Counted from the stretch's first letter, positions 7,836 to 17,521 are shown. The stretch: DNA of 64,000 nucleotides from Rubrolithibacter danxiaensis (GCF_047272945.1 NZ_JBKOPS010000002.1:310001-374000); one strand, 5' to 3'. A program made the numbers and translations. The notes: generated by a model from the sequence alone, not told the origin.

Positions 7836-9110
7836 TTAAAACAGGTCAAACCCAATATCGGTACGGAAGTACTTGCCATCATAATAAATCCTTCCTGCAT
7901 CAGTAACTGCCTGCTGCACCGCATCAAATAAGTTGTTTTGCAAGGATGTTACTGCCAGCACTCTTCCTCCATTGGTTTTAACTTCTCCATTATCCAGCTC
8001 TGTTCCCGCGTGAAAAACGAAGGAGCCTCGTACGTTGGTAATTCCTGAAATTACTTTTCCTTTCATATAATTTCCCGGGTAACCGCTCGATACCAGCATG
8101 ACTGTGGCAGCTGTTTGAGAGGATATTTTTAATTCCTTTTCCGACAGATTCTCATATGCTACACCAAGTAAAAGGTCAACAAAATCACTTTCAATCCGAG
8201 GAAGCACGCTTTCTGTTTCCGGATCGCCCATCCGTACATTATATTCAATAACATACGGATCGTCGTTAACGTTCATTAGTCCGATAAAAATGAAGCCTTT
8301 ATATGGGATTAGATCTATTTTAAGGCCTTTTACAGTGGGAACGATAACACGTTCTTCCACTTTACGTATAAATTCTGCATCGGCAAAAGGCACAGGAGAA
8401 ACCGAACCCATACCACCTGTATTTAGTCCTGTATCGCCTTCGCCAATCCGTTTGTAGTCTTTCGCTTCTGGAAGGATTTTGTAAGAATGACCATCCGTTA
8501 ACACGAATACAGAGAGCTCAATTCCGGATAGAAATTCTTCAATAACTACGGTGCTGCTTGCTTCACCAAATTTTGCATCCTGCAGCATTGCTTTCAGTTC
8601 TGCCTGAGCTTCTTCCAATGTCTGGCAAATCAGTACTCCTTTTCCTGCCGCAAGGCCATCCGCTTTCAGAACAACCGGGAAACGATGTGTTTCCAGATAA
8701 GATAGTCCTTCGCTTAATGAATTAACAGTAAACGAGTGTGAAGCTGCCGTTGGAATATTATGCCTCCGCATAAATGCTTTTGAGAAAGTTTTGCTTCCTT
8801 CTAACTGCGCTCCCTGCTGTTGTGGCCCGATAACCGGAATATGCTTTATGTCATCATCCTGAAGAAAATAATCATGAATACCTTTTACAAGGGGTTCTTC
8901 AGGCCCTACTACTACTAAAGCAACTTCATTTTTAAGCACAAAATGTTTAACTGCATCAAAATTAGTTGGATTAAGAGCTACATTTTTACCATAAGTTCCT
9001 GTTCCGGCATTGCCTGGTGCAATGTAAAGCTGTTTGCAAAGGCTGCTCTGAGAAATTTTCCAGGCAAAAGCACTTTCTCTTCCGCCCGAGCCAAGTAATA
9101 GGATATTCAT
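7836..9110 (-). CDS. purD: Phosphoribosylamine-glycine ligase (GAR synthetase)
   Basis: Catalyses ATP-dependent joining of glycine to 5-phosphoribosylamine, the second step of purine synthesis, in the cytosol. The 424-residue chain begins MNILLLGSGGRESAFAWK, the usual PurD N-terminus, followed by PEEPLVKGI, the ATP-grasp region (FPVVLKADGLAAGKGVLIC) and YNVRMGDPETESVLPRI, which is the family signature. An upstream in-frame extension of 27 residues exists but is not PurD-like, so I use the ATG at 9110. A -7 promoter-like element lies only four bases before that ATG. The gene is divergent from secA and no other purine gene is adjacent. Confidence 0.96.
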   Translation of the reverse strand: MNILLLGSGGRESAFAWKISQSSLCKQLYIAPGNAGTGTYGKNVALNPTNFDAVKHFVLKNEVALVVVGPEEPLVKGIHDYFLQDDDIKHIPVIGPQQQGAQLEGSKTFSKAFMRRHNIPTAASHSFTVNSLSEGLSYLETHRFPVVLKADGLAAGKGVLICQTLEEAQAELKAMLQDAKFGEASSTVVIEEFLSGIELSVFVLTDGHSYKILPEAKDYKRIGEGDTGLNTGGMGSVSPVPFADAEFIRKVEERVIVPTVKGLKIDLIPYKGFIFIGLMNVNDDPYVIEYNVRMGDPETESVLPRIESDFVDLLLGVAYENLSEKELKISSQTAATVMLVSSGYPGNYMKGKVISGITNVRGSFVFHAGTELDNGEVKTNGGRVLAVTSLQNNLFDAVQQAVTDAGRIYYDGKYFRTDIGFDLF

Positions 9111-9114
9111 CTGG

Positions 9115-9122
9115 CAAAGATA
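9115..9122 (-). promoter_or_regulatory. Promoter -7 element TATCTTTG for purD
   Basis: On the minus strand TATCTTTG matches the Bacteroidota -7 consensus TAnnTTTG exactly and is followed by CCAG and the purD ATG. No clear -33 TTTG is visible. If used, transcription would start at or next to the start codon, giving a leaderless or nearly leaderless message. Confidence 0.5.
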
Positions 9123-9209
9123 TTTTTTAGATGCGATAAGTACGATACTGATATAATATTTGTTTGGAGTTTTCGATTTTCCTTTATCCAATCTTCATTA
9201 AAAAAATAG

Positions 9210-9217
9210 TAATTTTG
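9210..9217 (+). promoter_or_regulatory. Candidate promoter -7 element TAATTTTG for secA
   Basis: TAATTTTG fits TAnnTTTG and would give a leader of about 70 bases before the secA start. No convincing -33 element accompanies it, and chance matches in AT-rich spacer DNA are common. Confidence 0.3.
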
Positions 9218-9294
9218 ACTTCTTTCTATGCCATATTGACTTTATTTATCAGCTGGCGTAGTTGTTGTGAATTAGAGATTTTTATTATTAAAAG

Positions 9295-12200
9295 ATGTTA
9301 GCATTCCTTAGTAAAATTTTCGGGAGTAAATCCGAACGAGATATAAAAGTAATACAGCCGCTTGTTGAGAAGATTAAACAGGAGTATGAGAAGTTATCTG
9401 CTATAAGCAATGATGAACTCCGTCAGAAAACGCTGGATTTTAAGCAGAAGATCAAAGAATATTTAGCTGATATTGATCAGAAAATAAGTGCGCTCAAGTC
9501 TAAAGCAGAAAATCCGGAGCTTCCAATTCATGAAAAGACAGAAATTTATGATGAAGTAGATAGTCTTGGGAAAGAAAGGGATAAGGAACTGGAAAAGGTT
9601 TTAATGGAAATCCTTCCTGAAGCCTTTGCAGTTGTGAAAGAAACTGCCCGTCGTTTTACTGAAAATAAAACGATTGAAGTTACCGCTACTGGCTTTGACC
9701 GTGATCTGGCTGCGAAGAAAACAAATGTAGTAATCCAGGGTGATAAAGCAATTCACCACAATACATGGCTTGCTGCCGGTACCGAAGTTACCTGGAACAT
9801 GGTTCATTACGATGTTCAGCTAATAGGTGGTATTGTGCTGCACCAGGGGAAAATTGCTGAAATGGCTACAGGTGAAGGTAAAACACTTGTTGGAACGTTG
9901 CCGGCATATCTCAATGCACTTGCCGGTCAGGGCGTTCATATCGTTACAGTAAACGATTATCTTGCCCGTCGTGACTCTGAATGGAATGGTCCTCTTTTTG
10001 AATTTCACGGGCTTTCTGTTGATTGTATTGATAAGCATCAGCCAAATTCAGAAAACCGCCGTAAAGCATACCTGGCCGATATTACTTTCGGGACCAATAA
10101 CGAGTTTGGCTTTGATTATCTGAGAGATAACATGACCTTAACTCCGGATAGTCTTGTTCAGCGCAAACTTCATTTTGCTATGGTGGATGAGGTGGACTCT
10201 GTTTTAATTGATGACGCCAGAACTCCGCTAATCATTTCCGGTCCTATTCCGAAGGGTGACGAGCACGAGTTTTACGATCTTAAACCTCGCATAGAGCGCC
10301 TGGTTAATGCACAACGAAATTTTATAACCGGCGTTTTAAATGAAGCAAAGAAGCAGATAAACGAAGGGAAAAGCGGTGTAAACGAAGGAGGCCTGGCTTT
10401 ACTGCGTGCACATCGCGGTTTGCCAAAAAATAAAGCGCTTATTAAATTTTTGAGCGAAACAGGCATTAAGCAGATTCTTACAAAGACCGAAAATCATTAC
10501 ATGCAGGATCAGGGTAAGGATATGCCGAAAGTGGATGAAGAATTATATTTTGTTATCGATGAAAAAAATAACCAGGTAGAACTTAGTGAAAAGGGTATTG
10601 AACTGATCACGGCTTCAGGCGAAGATCCTCAATTCTTTGTAATGCCCGATGTGGGTACTGAAATTGCAGAGATTGAAAAATCCAGCCTATCCAACGAAGA
10701 AAAGATTGCCAAAAAGGATGAGCTGATGCGTGATTTTTCAATTAAATCGGAACGTATTCACTCTGTTAACCAGTTACTGAAAGCCTATACTTTATTCGAA
10801 AAAGACGTAGAGTATATCATCGACGAAGGAAAGGTAAAGATAGTTGACGAGCAGACCGGCCGTATAATGGAAGGTCGTCGTTATTCGGATGGCTTGCATC
10901 AGGCAATTGAAGCAAAGGAAAATGTAAAGGTTGAAGATGCTACGCAAACCTACGCTACTATTACCTTGCAGAATTACTTCCGGATGTATCATAAACTTGC
11001 AGGTATGACCGGTACTGCTACAACCGAAGCAGGAGAGTTATGGGAAATATATAAACTGGATGTGGTAGAAATTCCTACCAATGTGCCTACCCAGCGTAAG
11101 GACATGGAGGATAAAGTTTATCGCACTGTTCGCGAGAAATATAATGCTGTTGCTGACGAGATCACGGCCCTTACTCAGGCTGGCCGCCCGGTGTTGGTCG
11201 GTACAACTTCGGTTGAAATTTCAGAGTTGCTGAGCCGTATGCTTAAATTGCGAGGGATTAGGCACAATGTGTTAAATGCTAAGCTGCATCAGCGGGAGGC
11301 TGATATCGTTGCTGAAGCAGGTCAGGCAGGTACGGTTACAATTGCAACTAATATGGCCGGTCGTGGTACCGATATTAAATTAGGGCCAGGGGTTAAAGAA
11401 GCGGGAGGTTTAGCCATTGTTGGTACAGAGAGGCATGAATCCCGTCGTGTTGACCGCCAGTTGAGAGGTCGTGCCGGACGTCAGGGAGATCCCGGGTCTT
11501 CTCAGTTCTTTGTTTCGCTGGAAGATAACCTGATGCGCTTATTTGGTTCAGAGCGTATTGCTAATATCATGGTGCGCATGGGTATTGAAGAGGGAGAAGT
11601 AATTCAGCACTCCATGATCACCAAATCTATTGAAAGGGCTCAGCGTAAAGTGGAAGAAAATAACTTCGGTATTCGTAAACGGCTGCTGGAGTATGACGAT
11701 GTGATGAACTCACAACGTACAGTTATTTATGCCCGCAGACACAATGCTTTATTTGGGGAGCGTCTGGAAGTGGACCTGAACAATACCATTTACGATGTGG
11801 TAGAAGATATTGTCACTGAATACAAACAGGATGGGAACTACGAAGGGTTTCAGATGGAAATTATCCGTATATTCTCTGTTGATCCCGAAATCAGCGATAA
11901 GGAGTTTGCCGATACCAATATTTCTAATTTAACTGAAAAGATATTCAGTCTTGTTAACGACTTCTATCATCGCAAATCAGAAGGTATTGCACAGCAGGCT
12001 TTGCCTGTTTTGCAGCAGGTGTTCAGAGAGCGTGGGGAGTATATTGAAAATATTATTGTTCCCTTTACGGATGGCGTAAGAGGCTTACAGGTAGCGGCTA
12101 ACTTGAAAAAATCTGTAGAAACCCAGGGCCGCGAAGTATTTAAAACTTTTGAAAAAACAGTTGTACTTTCTTTAATTGATGATGCATGGAAAGAACACCT

Positions 12201-12597
12201 GCGTGAGATGGATGAGTTGAAGCAATCGGTTCAGAATGCGGTATATGAGCAGAAAGATCCATTGGTGGTTTATAAAATGGAAGCTTTTAGTCTTTTTAAA
12301 CAAATGCTGGCTACTGTAAATAAAGAAGTGGTAAGCTTCCTTTTTAAAGGCGGAATTCCTGTACAGCAATCAGAAGAAGTTCGGGAGGCAAGGCCTCAGC
12401 CAAAGCAGGACTTGAGCAAGCTGAAGGTTTCAAAGCCGGAATTAGTGGGAGCAGGGTCAGAAGTGCCGGTAGAAGACACTCGTGAGCTACAAAAACCTCA
12501 GCCTGTAAGGGTAGAAAATAAAATCGGGCGAAATGATCCATGCCCATGCGGAAGCGGCAAAAAGTACAAAAATTGCCATGGAGTAGGGCTTGTATAA
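9295..12597 (+). CDS. secA: Preprotein translocase ATPase SecA
   Basis: The motor ATPase that pushes unfolded proteins through SecYEG at the inner membrane. It has 1100 residues, about 200 more than the roughly 900-residue enterobacterial form. Walker A is MATGEGKTL (193-197), the DEAD-like box is VDEVDSVLIDDART (from 298), and motifs TNMAGRGTDIKL, GTERHESRRVDRQLRGR and GRAGRQGDPGSSQFFVS are all present. The extra length is mostly a charged helical insert before the ATP site (about 35-110) and an insert around 320-480 in the preprotein-binding region. The C-terminus keeps the zinc/SecB-binding motif (DPCPCGSGKKYKNCHG). The message ends at a strong terminator just downstream. Confidence 0.98.
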   Translation: MLAFLSKIFGSKSERDIKVIQPLVEKIKQEYEKLSAISNDELRQKTLDFKQKIKEYLADIDQKISALKSKAENPELPIHEKTEIYDEVDSLGKERDKELEKVLMEILPEAFAVVKETARRFTENKTIEVTATGFDRDLAAKKTNVVIQGDKAIHHNTWLAAGTEVTWNMVHYDVQLIGGIVLHQGKIAEMATGEGKTLVGTLPAYLNALAGQGVHIVTVNDYLARRDSEWNGPLFEFHGLSVDCIDKHQPNSENRRKAYLADITFGTNNEFGFDYLRDNMTLTPDSLVQRKLHFAMVDEVDSVLIDDARTPLIISGPIPKGDEHEFYDLKPRIERLVNAQRNFITGVLNEAKKQINEGKSGVNEGGLALLRAHRGLPKNKALIKFLSETGIKQILTKTENHYMQDQGKDMPKVDEELYFVIDEKNNQVELSEKGIELITASGEDPQFFVMPDVGTEIAEIEKSSLSNEEKIAKKDELMRDFSIKSERIHSVNQLLKAYTLFEKDVEYIIDEGKVKIVDEQTGRIMEGRRYSDGLHQAIEAKENVKVEDATQTYATITLQNYFRMYHKLAGMTGTATTEAGELWEIYKLDVVEIPTNVPTQRKDMEDKVYRTVREKYNAVADEITALTQAGRPVLVGTTSVEISELLSRMLKLRGIRHNVLNAKLHQREADIVAEAGQAGTVTIATNMAGRGTDIKLGPGVKEAGGLAIVGTERHESRRVDRQLRGRAGRQGDPGSSQFFVSLEDNLMRLFGSERIANIMVRMGIEEGEVIQHSMITKSIERAQRKVEENNFGIRKRLLEYDDVMNSQRTVIYARRHNALFGERLEVDLNNTIYDVVEDIVTEYKQDGNYEGFQMEIIRIFSVDPEISDKEFADTNISNLTEKIFSLVNDFYHRKSEGIAQQALPVLQQVFRERGEYIENIIVPFTDGVRGLQVAANLKKSVETQGREVFKTFEKTVVLSLIDDAWKEHLREMDELKQSVQNAVYEQKDPLVVYKMEAFSLFKQMLATVNKEVVSFLFKGGIPVQQSEEVREARPQPKQDLSKLKVSKPELVGAGSEVPVEDTRELQKPQPVRVENKIGRNDPCPCGSGKKYKNCHGVGLV

Positions 12598-12609
12598 GTC
12601 TGAAGGATT

Positions 12610-12641
12610 AAAAAGGTTAGGATTATTCTTAACCTTTTTTT
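12610..12641 (+). terminator. Rho-independent terminator after secA
   Basis: AAAAAGGTTA and TAACCTTTTT pair perfectly over 10 bp around a 10-nt loop and run into seven T residues, 13 bases after the secA stop. Confidence 0.85.
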
Positions 12642-12725
12642 ACTAGCTTCTTATTGATCTTTCATTCTTATTTTTGTTTTTCTGATTAGCTTATATCGCT
12701 GTCAGTTCTAAATCCTTTATTGATT

Positions 12726-13910
12726 ATGTTACTAAACCGCATAAAAGAGCTTGCGCAACAAATTCACAAAGAAGTAATTGATACCAGAAGACATCTTCAT
12801 GCAAATCCCGAGCTCTCTTTTCAGGAATATCAAACATCGGCGTATGTTAAATCGAAGCTTGATTCTTTTGGCATTTCCTGGAAGCCGATGGCTGATACAG
12901 GAATTGTAGCCTTAATAAAAGGTGAAAAAGAGGGAGAAGAAGTAGTTGCTTTGCGTGCAGATATGGATGCACTGCCGATAACAGAGGCAAATGAAGTTGA
13001 ATATAAGTCAAAGAACACTGGAGTAATGCATGCTTGCGGGCACGATGTGCACACCTCATCCTTGTTAGGCACAGCAAAAATTTTGCAGGAACTTAAAGCG
13101 GAATTTGGTGGAACTATAAAATTAATCTTTCAGCCTGCCGAGGAAAAACTTCCGGGGGGAGCAAGTATTATGATAAAAGAAGGTGTATTGGAAGCCCCCA
13201 AGCCACAGGCAGTAATTGGCCAGCATGTAATGCCTTTAATCGAAGCCGGGAAAATTGGAATTCGTTCTGGCAAATACATGGCTTCAACGGATGAAATTTA
13301 TGTGACAGTAAAAGGAAAAGGCGGGCATGGAGCCCAGCCACAACAAAATGTTGACCCGGTGGTTATCACAGCACATATTATTGTTGCTTTACAGCAGGTG
13401 GTCAGCCGAATGGCCGATCCTAAACTTCCCACCGTGTTATCTTTTGGAAAAGTAATAGCAAACGGGGCAACGAATGTTATTCCGAAAGAAGTTTATCTTG
13501 AGGGAACATTCAGAACGCTGGATGAGGATTGGCGTGCAGAAGCTCATAAACGGATGAAGAAAATGGCAGAAGGAATAGCAGAAAGCATGGGGGCAAACTG
13601 CGATTTTAATATTGTAAAAGGGTACCCTTATTTAGTAAATGAAGAGCTATTGACTGCTAAAGTAAAAGAATTCGCAATAGAATATCTCGGCGAAGAAAAT
13701 GTAGAAGATCTTGACATCTGGATGGCAGGAGAAGACTTCGCATATTATTCTCAGCTTGCCAACGCGTGTTTTTATCGTTTGGGTACAAGGAATGAAGCAC
13801 TTGGAATAACATCTTCTGTACATACTCCAACTTTTAATATTGATGAAAAGGCATTGGGCTTAAGCACCGGACTTATGGCTTATCTGGCTATTAAACGTTT
13901 AGGAAATTAG
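12726..13910 (+). CDS. M20-family metallopeptidase / amidohydrolase
   Basis: A 394-residue cytosolic zinc amidohydrolase of the M20D type (N-acyl-L-amino acid amidohydrolase, hippurate or IAA-amino-acid hydrolase relatives). Metal-site motifs are intact: RRHLHANPELSFQE, ADMDALPITEA, HACGHDVHTSSLLG, QPAEEKLPGG, and C-terminal AGEDFAYYSQ. The dimerisation lid carries GGHGAQPQQNVDPV. A TTG six bases upstream also opens the frame, but the ATG gives the conventional N-terminus. The next gene begins one base after the stop, implying cotranscription. Substrate cannot be decided from the sequence. Confidence 0.93.
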   Translation: MLLNRIKELAQQIHKEVIDTRRHLHANPELSFQEYQTSAYVKSKLDSFGISWKPMADTGIVALIKGEKEGEEVVALRADMDALPITEANEVEYKSKNTGVMHACGHDVHTSSLLGTAKILQELKAEFGGTIKLIFQPAEEKLPGGASIMIKEGVLEAPKPQAVIGQHVMPLIEAGKIGIRSGKYMASTDEIYVTVKGKGGHGAQPQQNVDPVVITAHIIVALQQVVSRMADPKLPTVLSFGKVIANGATNVIPKEVYLEGTFRTLDEDWRAEAHKRMKKMAEGIAESMGANCDFNIVKGYPYLVNEELLTAKVKEFAIEYLGEENVEDLDIWMAGEDFAYYSQLANACFYRLGTRNEALGITSSVHTPTFNIDEKALGLSTGLMAYLAIKRLGN

Positions 13911-13911
13911 C

Positions 13912-14850
13912 ATGCTACGAATAATTGTCTGTTGTGCGGGATTAGTGCTTTTATCTGTTCAAGGTTTTTCGCAACAAATCTCGCGTTTTAATCCGGATAC
14001 AATCCGCACAATTGTAATTGACTCCGCTGTAACAGTTAAGGCCAATAAATTAAATGTTGAAGGCTTTATTAACGAGATAATAAGCGATACCAGCTTTTAT
14101 AAAGCTTTCCGTAATATGAAGAAGTATAACTTTATTGCCGAAAACAGCATTTTTACTTACGATAAAAATGACAGGGTAAACGGTCGGATTTACCGTAAGA
14201 TTCTTCATAATCCGGGACCTCCCTATATAAAATACCTGGCCAAGTCCGATAGCGGAAAGGTTTACAAGAAAAACGGTAAATACCAGTTTTACACAGCCGA
14301 AATGTTTGATTACCTTTTTATGAATGCGTATAAGTCAGATTTTGTTCCTTCTACCGCTATAGATAAAGGTGAAACACATGAGTCATACAAAGAGAAGTTA
14401 AAAACTTTAATCTTTAGTCCCGGACGGCCGGTTAAAGGCATTCCTTTTATCAGTAATAAAACAGAGATCTTCTCTGCAAATATGCGCCAGTATTACGATT
14501 ACCGGTTTTATAGCGGTACATATCTTGATTCTATCCCCGTTTACCGTTTTAAAGCAACTGTAAAGCCAGACCTTTCCGCGTGGACCCAGGACGGTATTAT
14601 GATAAAAGAGCTGACTACGATCTTCGATAAACGAAATATGCAGATACTGGGAAGGTTCATTGATATGAAATACAGCAATATGCTCTTTGACTTTGACGTG
14701 CAGATGAACATAGAACTCGGTTATTTTGATGAGGTGTTGCTTCCGACAAAGGTAAGCTATCAGGGCAACTGGGATGTACCTATGAAAAAAGAAGAACGGG
14801 CAAGCTTTTTGGTTCTGCAGAAAGGGTACTCTATAATTAAGAATAATTGA
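13912..14850 (+). CDS. Uncharacterised secreted protein coupled to the M20 peptidase
   Basis: I cannot assign a family. The 312-residue protein has a signal peptide (MLRIIVCCAGLVLLSVQGFS) and no later membrane segment, so it is periplasmic or surface-exposed. The C-terminal half alternates short hydrophobic and charged stretches (PVYRFKATVKPDLSAW, MQILGRFIDMKYSN, LPTKVSYQGNWDVPM) in the manner of an antiparallel beta sheet. This is reminiscent of the LolA/RseB-type lipid-binding half-barrel, but that is only a resemblance. It follows the M20 gene by one base, so the two are almost certainly translated from one message. Confidence 0.72.
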   Translation: MLRIIVCCAGLVLLSVQGFSQQISRFNPDTIRTIVIDSAVTVKANKLNVEGFINEIISDTSFYKAFRNMKKYNFIAENSIFTYDKNDRVNGRIYRKILHNPGPPYIKYLAKSDSGKVYKKNGKYQFYTAEMFDYLFMNAYKSDFVPSTAIDKGETHESYKEKLKTLIFSPGRPVKGIPFISNKTEIFSANMRQYYDYRFYSGTYLDSIPVYRFKATVKPDLSAWTQDGIMIKELTTIFDKRNMQILGRFIDMKYSNMLFDFDVQMNIELGYFDEVLLPTKVSYQGNWDVPMKKEERASFLVLQKGYSIIKNN

Positions 14851-14932
14851 ACTTTTTACTAAATTTAAGTTAGATTTTAAGTATCTGTATTCTTCTAAAG
14901 CGGTTGAATGTTATTTGTTTAATAATTTAAAT

Positions 14933-15148
14933 ATGGCAACAGTAAAAGCAGATGATATTTTGTTGGAAATAAAACAATTAAGTTTCCCTGATAAAATCTA
15001 CATTCTCGAAAAGATAGTCTCGCTGATTAAAAAAGATAATTTGGAAGAAACTGAAGCTAAATTGTATTCATTAAAAGGTTTGGGAGCTGAAGTATGGAAA
15101 GATGTAGATATTGATGAATATATCAAAAAAGAGAGAGAATGGGATTAG
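14933..15148 (+). CDS. Antitoxin of a VapBC-type toxin-antitoxin pair
   Basis: A 71-residue acidic protein (start MATVKADDILLEIKQ) ending in DIDEYIKKEREWD, a C-terminal pattern common to small antitoxins that wrap a PIN toxin. A TTG eighteen bases upstream could extend it, but the ATG is preferred. Its 3' end overlaps the toxin start by 10 nt, the usual coupling that keeps antitoxin in excess. The N-terminal half probably forms helices for dimerisation; I see no clear DNA-binding motif such as AbrB or RHH. The naming rests mainly on the partner gene. Confidence 0.75.
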   Translation: MATVKADDILLEIKQLSFPDKIYILEKIVSLIKKDNLEETEAKLYSLKGLGAEVWKDVDIDEYIKKEREWD

Positions 15149-15582
15149 GCGAATTCAAGTCGCAGGTAGTTTTTCTTGATACATCTCCTTTAATATATTT
15201 TATGGAAGGAATTAGCATCTATCAAAAAAAATTGTCTGAATTATTTCTTCTTCATGATAAAGGCTATTTTACTCTTATTACTTCAGTTTTAACTTTATTA
15301 GAAGTACTTGTACAGCCTCTTAAACTTAATAGGACAGATTTAGTAGAACAGTATAAGAAAATCTTGACTGATTCATCAGGATTAAAAGTAGCGGATGTTA
15401 ATGTTGGTATCGCTTCAGAGGCAGCAGAACTTAGGGCAAAATATGGTTTGAAAACACCTGATTCAATACAAGTTGCTACAGCTTTAGTGCACAATGCTAA
15501 ACTCTTTTTCACCAATGATAAAAGACTTAGGGTAATTGAAGAACTAAAAGTAATTACCTTATCTGACTTTGGTAAATTTTAA
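15139..15582 (+). CDS. vapC: PIN-domain ribonuclease toxin, VapC-type
   Basis: A 147-residue PIN-domain endoribonuclease. The four acidic metal-binding residues are all in place: Asp14 in VFLDTSPLIY, Glu55 in TSVLTLLEVLVQP, Asp108 in GLKTPDSIQVATAL and Asp127 in FFTNDKRL. VapC toxins cleave tRNA or rRNA sites and stop translation when the antitoxin is degraded. The open frame overlaps the antitoxin gene by 10 nt and ends 22 bases before dnaG, so the cassette sits directly upstream of an essential replication gene. Both genes look intact. Confidence 0.88.
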   Translation: MGLGEFKSQVVFLDTSPLIYFMEGISIYQKKLSELFLLHDKGYFTLITSVLTLLEVLVQPLKLNRTDLVEQYKKILTDSSGLKVADVNVGIASEAAELRAKYGLKTPDSIQVATALVHNAKLFFTNDKRLRVIEELKVITLSDFGKF

Positions 15583-15604
15583 GTTTCTGTTTAAATCTCC
15601 TCCA

Positions 15605-17521
15605 ATGATCATCAAAGAAACAGTTGATAAAATACTTGAAGTTTCCCGTATCGAGGAAGTAGTAGGGGATTTTGTGCATTTACGTAAACGTGGTAGCAGT
15701 TTAATAGGTCTTTGCCCTTTTCATAACGAAAAAACTCCTTCCTTTCATGTTTCTCCTGTAAAAGGTATTTATAAATGTTTTGGTTGCGGAAAAGGCGGCG
15801 ATTCTGTCCGCTTTATCATGGACCACGAAAAGTACTCGTATCCCGAGGCATTAAAATACCTGGCTAATAAATATCAGATTGAAATAGAGGAGGTTGAACA
15901 AACTCCCGAGCAGCAGGCGGTAGATAACCAGAGAGAAAGCCTGTTTATCGTTTCTAATTGGGCCGGTAAATTCTTTCAGCAAAGCCTGTGGGAAGATGAA
16001 GAAGGAAAGAATATTGGACTAACTTATTTCAGGGAAAGAGGATTCAGGGAAGATATCCTGAAGAAATTTGAGTTGGGATATTCTCCCGATGAGTGGGATG
16101 CCTTAACTCAAAAGGCCCTTTCAGAAGGACATAAACTCGAATTTCTGGAAGAAACCGGGCTTACCATAAAAAATGATAAGGGAAAATTGTACGATCGTTT
16201 TCGAGGCCGTGTCATGTTTCCGATTCATAATTTTACTGGTAGAATTATTGGTTTTGGTGGCAGAACACTTAAAACGGATAAGAATGTTCCCAAATACGTA
16301 AACTCGCCGGAAAGTGATATCTACCATAAGTCCAATGTACTTTATGGATTGTTTTTTGCCAAGAAATCTATAAGGGATGAGGATAACTGTTTTCTGGTAG
16401 AAGGGTACGCGGATGTTCTATCGGTGCACCAGGCAGGAATTGAAAATGTGGTGGCGTCTTCTGGTACTTCGTTAACTACCGAGCAGATCCGTTTAATAAG
16501 CCGGTTTACAAAAAATGTTACTATTCTTTATGACGGTGATGCTGCAGGAATAAAGGCTTCTCTTCGCGGACTGGATATGATTCTGGAAGAAGGTCTGAAT
16601 GTGAAAGTCGTTCTGTTCCCCGATGGGCACGACCCGGACTCGTACGTGCACCAGGTTGGTAATGCGGCTTTTAAAACCTATATCGATCAGAACCGAAAAG
16701 ATTTTATACTGTATAAAACAGGTATTTTATTAAAAGATGCAGGCTCTGACCCAATAAAAAAAGCCGGTGTAATCCGGGAAGTTGTTGAAAGTATTGCTAA
16801 AATTCCAGACAGCATTAAAGCTTCCGTTTTTGTGAGGGAATGTTCTTCTTTGATGCAGATTGAGGAACGCGTATTAATAGCAGAGTTAAATAAGCTCCGG
16901 CTTGCAAAAGGAAAAAAGGAAGCTCCGCAGCCAGTTTCTTCGCCTCAGGAAGAAATTCCGGTTCAGATTGAAATTGCTGATAATTTTACTGAAACACACG
17001 AGTATCAGGAGCAGGAAATTGTACGCCTCCTTTTAAATTACGGGCATGAACTGGTTCATTGGGATGGAATTACCGATACTTATATCGGGCCTTATGTAAT
17101 ATCCAATCTGTCAGACGTTGAATTTGAAAATCCCGCCTGCAAACGTTTTCTGGAACTTTATAAGGGGAAGATAGAAGACGGTGAACTGCCAAACGAACAG
17201 GAGTTTGTATCGCACGATGATCCCGAAATCGCTGCTCTTTCCATCTCACTGATTTCTTCACCTTATATTTTAAGTGAGAACTGGTACGCAAAAAGGAAGA
17301 TTTATGTTCGAAGCGAAACAGAAAACCTTCGTGCAACCATTTTGGGTGGTATCTTTCACTTAAAAAAAAGAAAGGTAGAGCGGATTTTGCAAAATCTTCG
17401 TGAAGAACTACTACACGAAGCTGATCCGGATAACCAGGTAATTCTGATGCAGCGTTATCTACGCATTAAGGAAGTGGAAAAAGGTATTTCTAATTTTCTC
17501 GGTTCTGTAATAGTGAAGTAA
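15605..17521 (+). CDS. dnaG: DNA primase
   Basis: Synthesises RNA primers for chromosome replication together with the replicative helicase. The 638-residue chain starts MIIKETVDKILEVSRIEEVV. A CHC2 zinc ribbon follows (Cys37, His40, Cys58, Cys61 in CPFH and CFGCGKGGD), then the Toprim core with FLVEGYADVLSVHQ and LYDGDAAGIKASLRGLDMI. The C-terminal third is the helicase-interaction region. A TTG 36 bases upstream would add a non-conserved extension overlapping vapC and is not chosen. The stop TAA overlaps the next ATG by one base, so dnaG and the YraN-type gene are coupled. Confidence 0.97.
   Translation: MIIKETVDKILEVSRIEEVVGDFVHLRKRGSSLIGLCPFHNEKTPSFHVSPVKGIYKCFGCGKGGDSVRFIMDHEKYSYPEALKYLANKYQIEIEEVEQTPEQQAVDNQRESLFIVSNWAGKFFQQSLWEDEEGKNIGLTYFRERGFREDILKKFELGYSPDEWDALTQKALSEGHKLEFLEETGLTIKNDKGKLYDRFRGRVMFPIHNFTGRIIGFGGRTLKTDKNVPKYVNSPESDIYHKSNVLYGLFFAKKSIRDEDNCFLVEGYADVLSVHQAGIENVVASSGTSLTTEQIRLISRFTKNVTILYDGDAAGIKASLRGLDMILEEGLNVKVVLFPDGHDPDSYVHQVGNAAFKTYIDQNRKDFILYKTGILLKDAGSDPIKKAGVIREVVESIAKIPDSIKASVFVRECSSLMQIEERVLIAELNKLRLAKGKKEAPQPVSSPQEEIPVQIEIADNFTETHEYQEQEIVRLLLNYGHELVHWDGITDTYIGPYVISNLSDVEFENPACKRFLELYKGKIEDGELPNEQEFVSHDDPEIAALSISLISSPYILSENWYAKRKIYVRSETENLRATILGGIFHLKKRKVERILQNLREELLHEADPDNQVILMQRYLRIKEVEKGISNFLGSVIVK

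Noticed and set aside
9111..9191. 27-residue N-terminal extension of PurD
   Set aside because: The extension is not PurD-like; MNILLLGSGGRESAF at 9110 is the standard start, with a -7 element right before it.
15569..15604. TTG start extending DnaG into vapC
   Set aside because: MIIKETVDKI is the conserved primase start; the extension is only read-through sequence.
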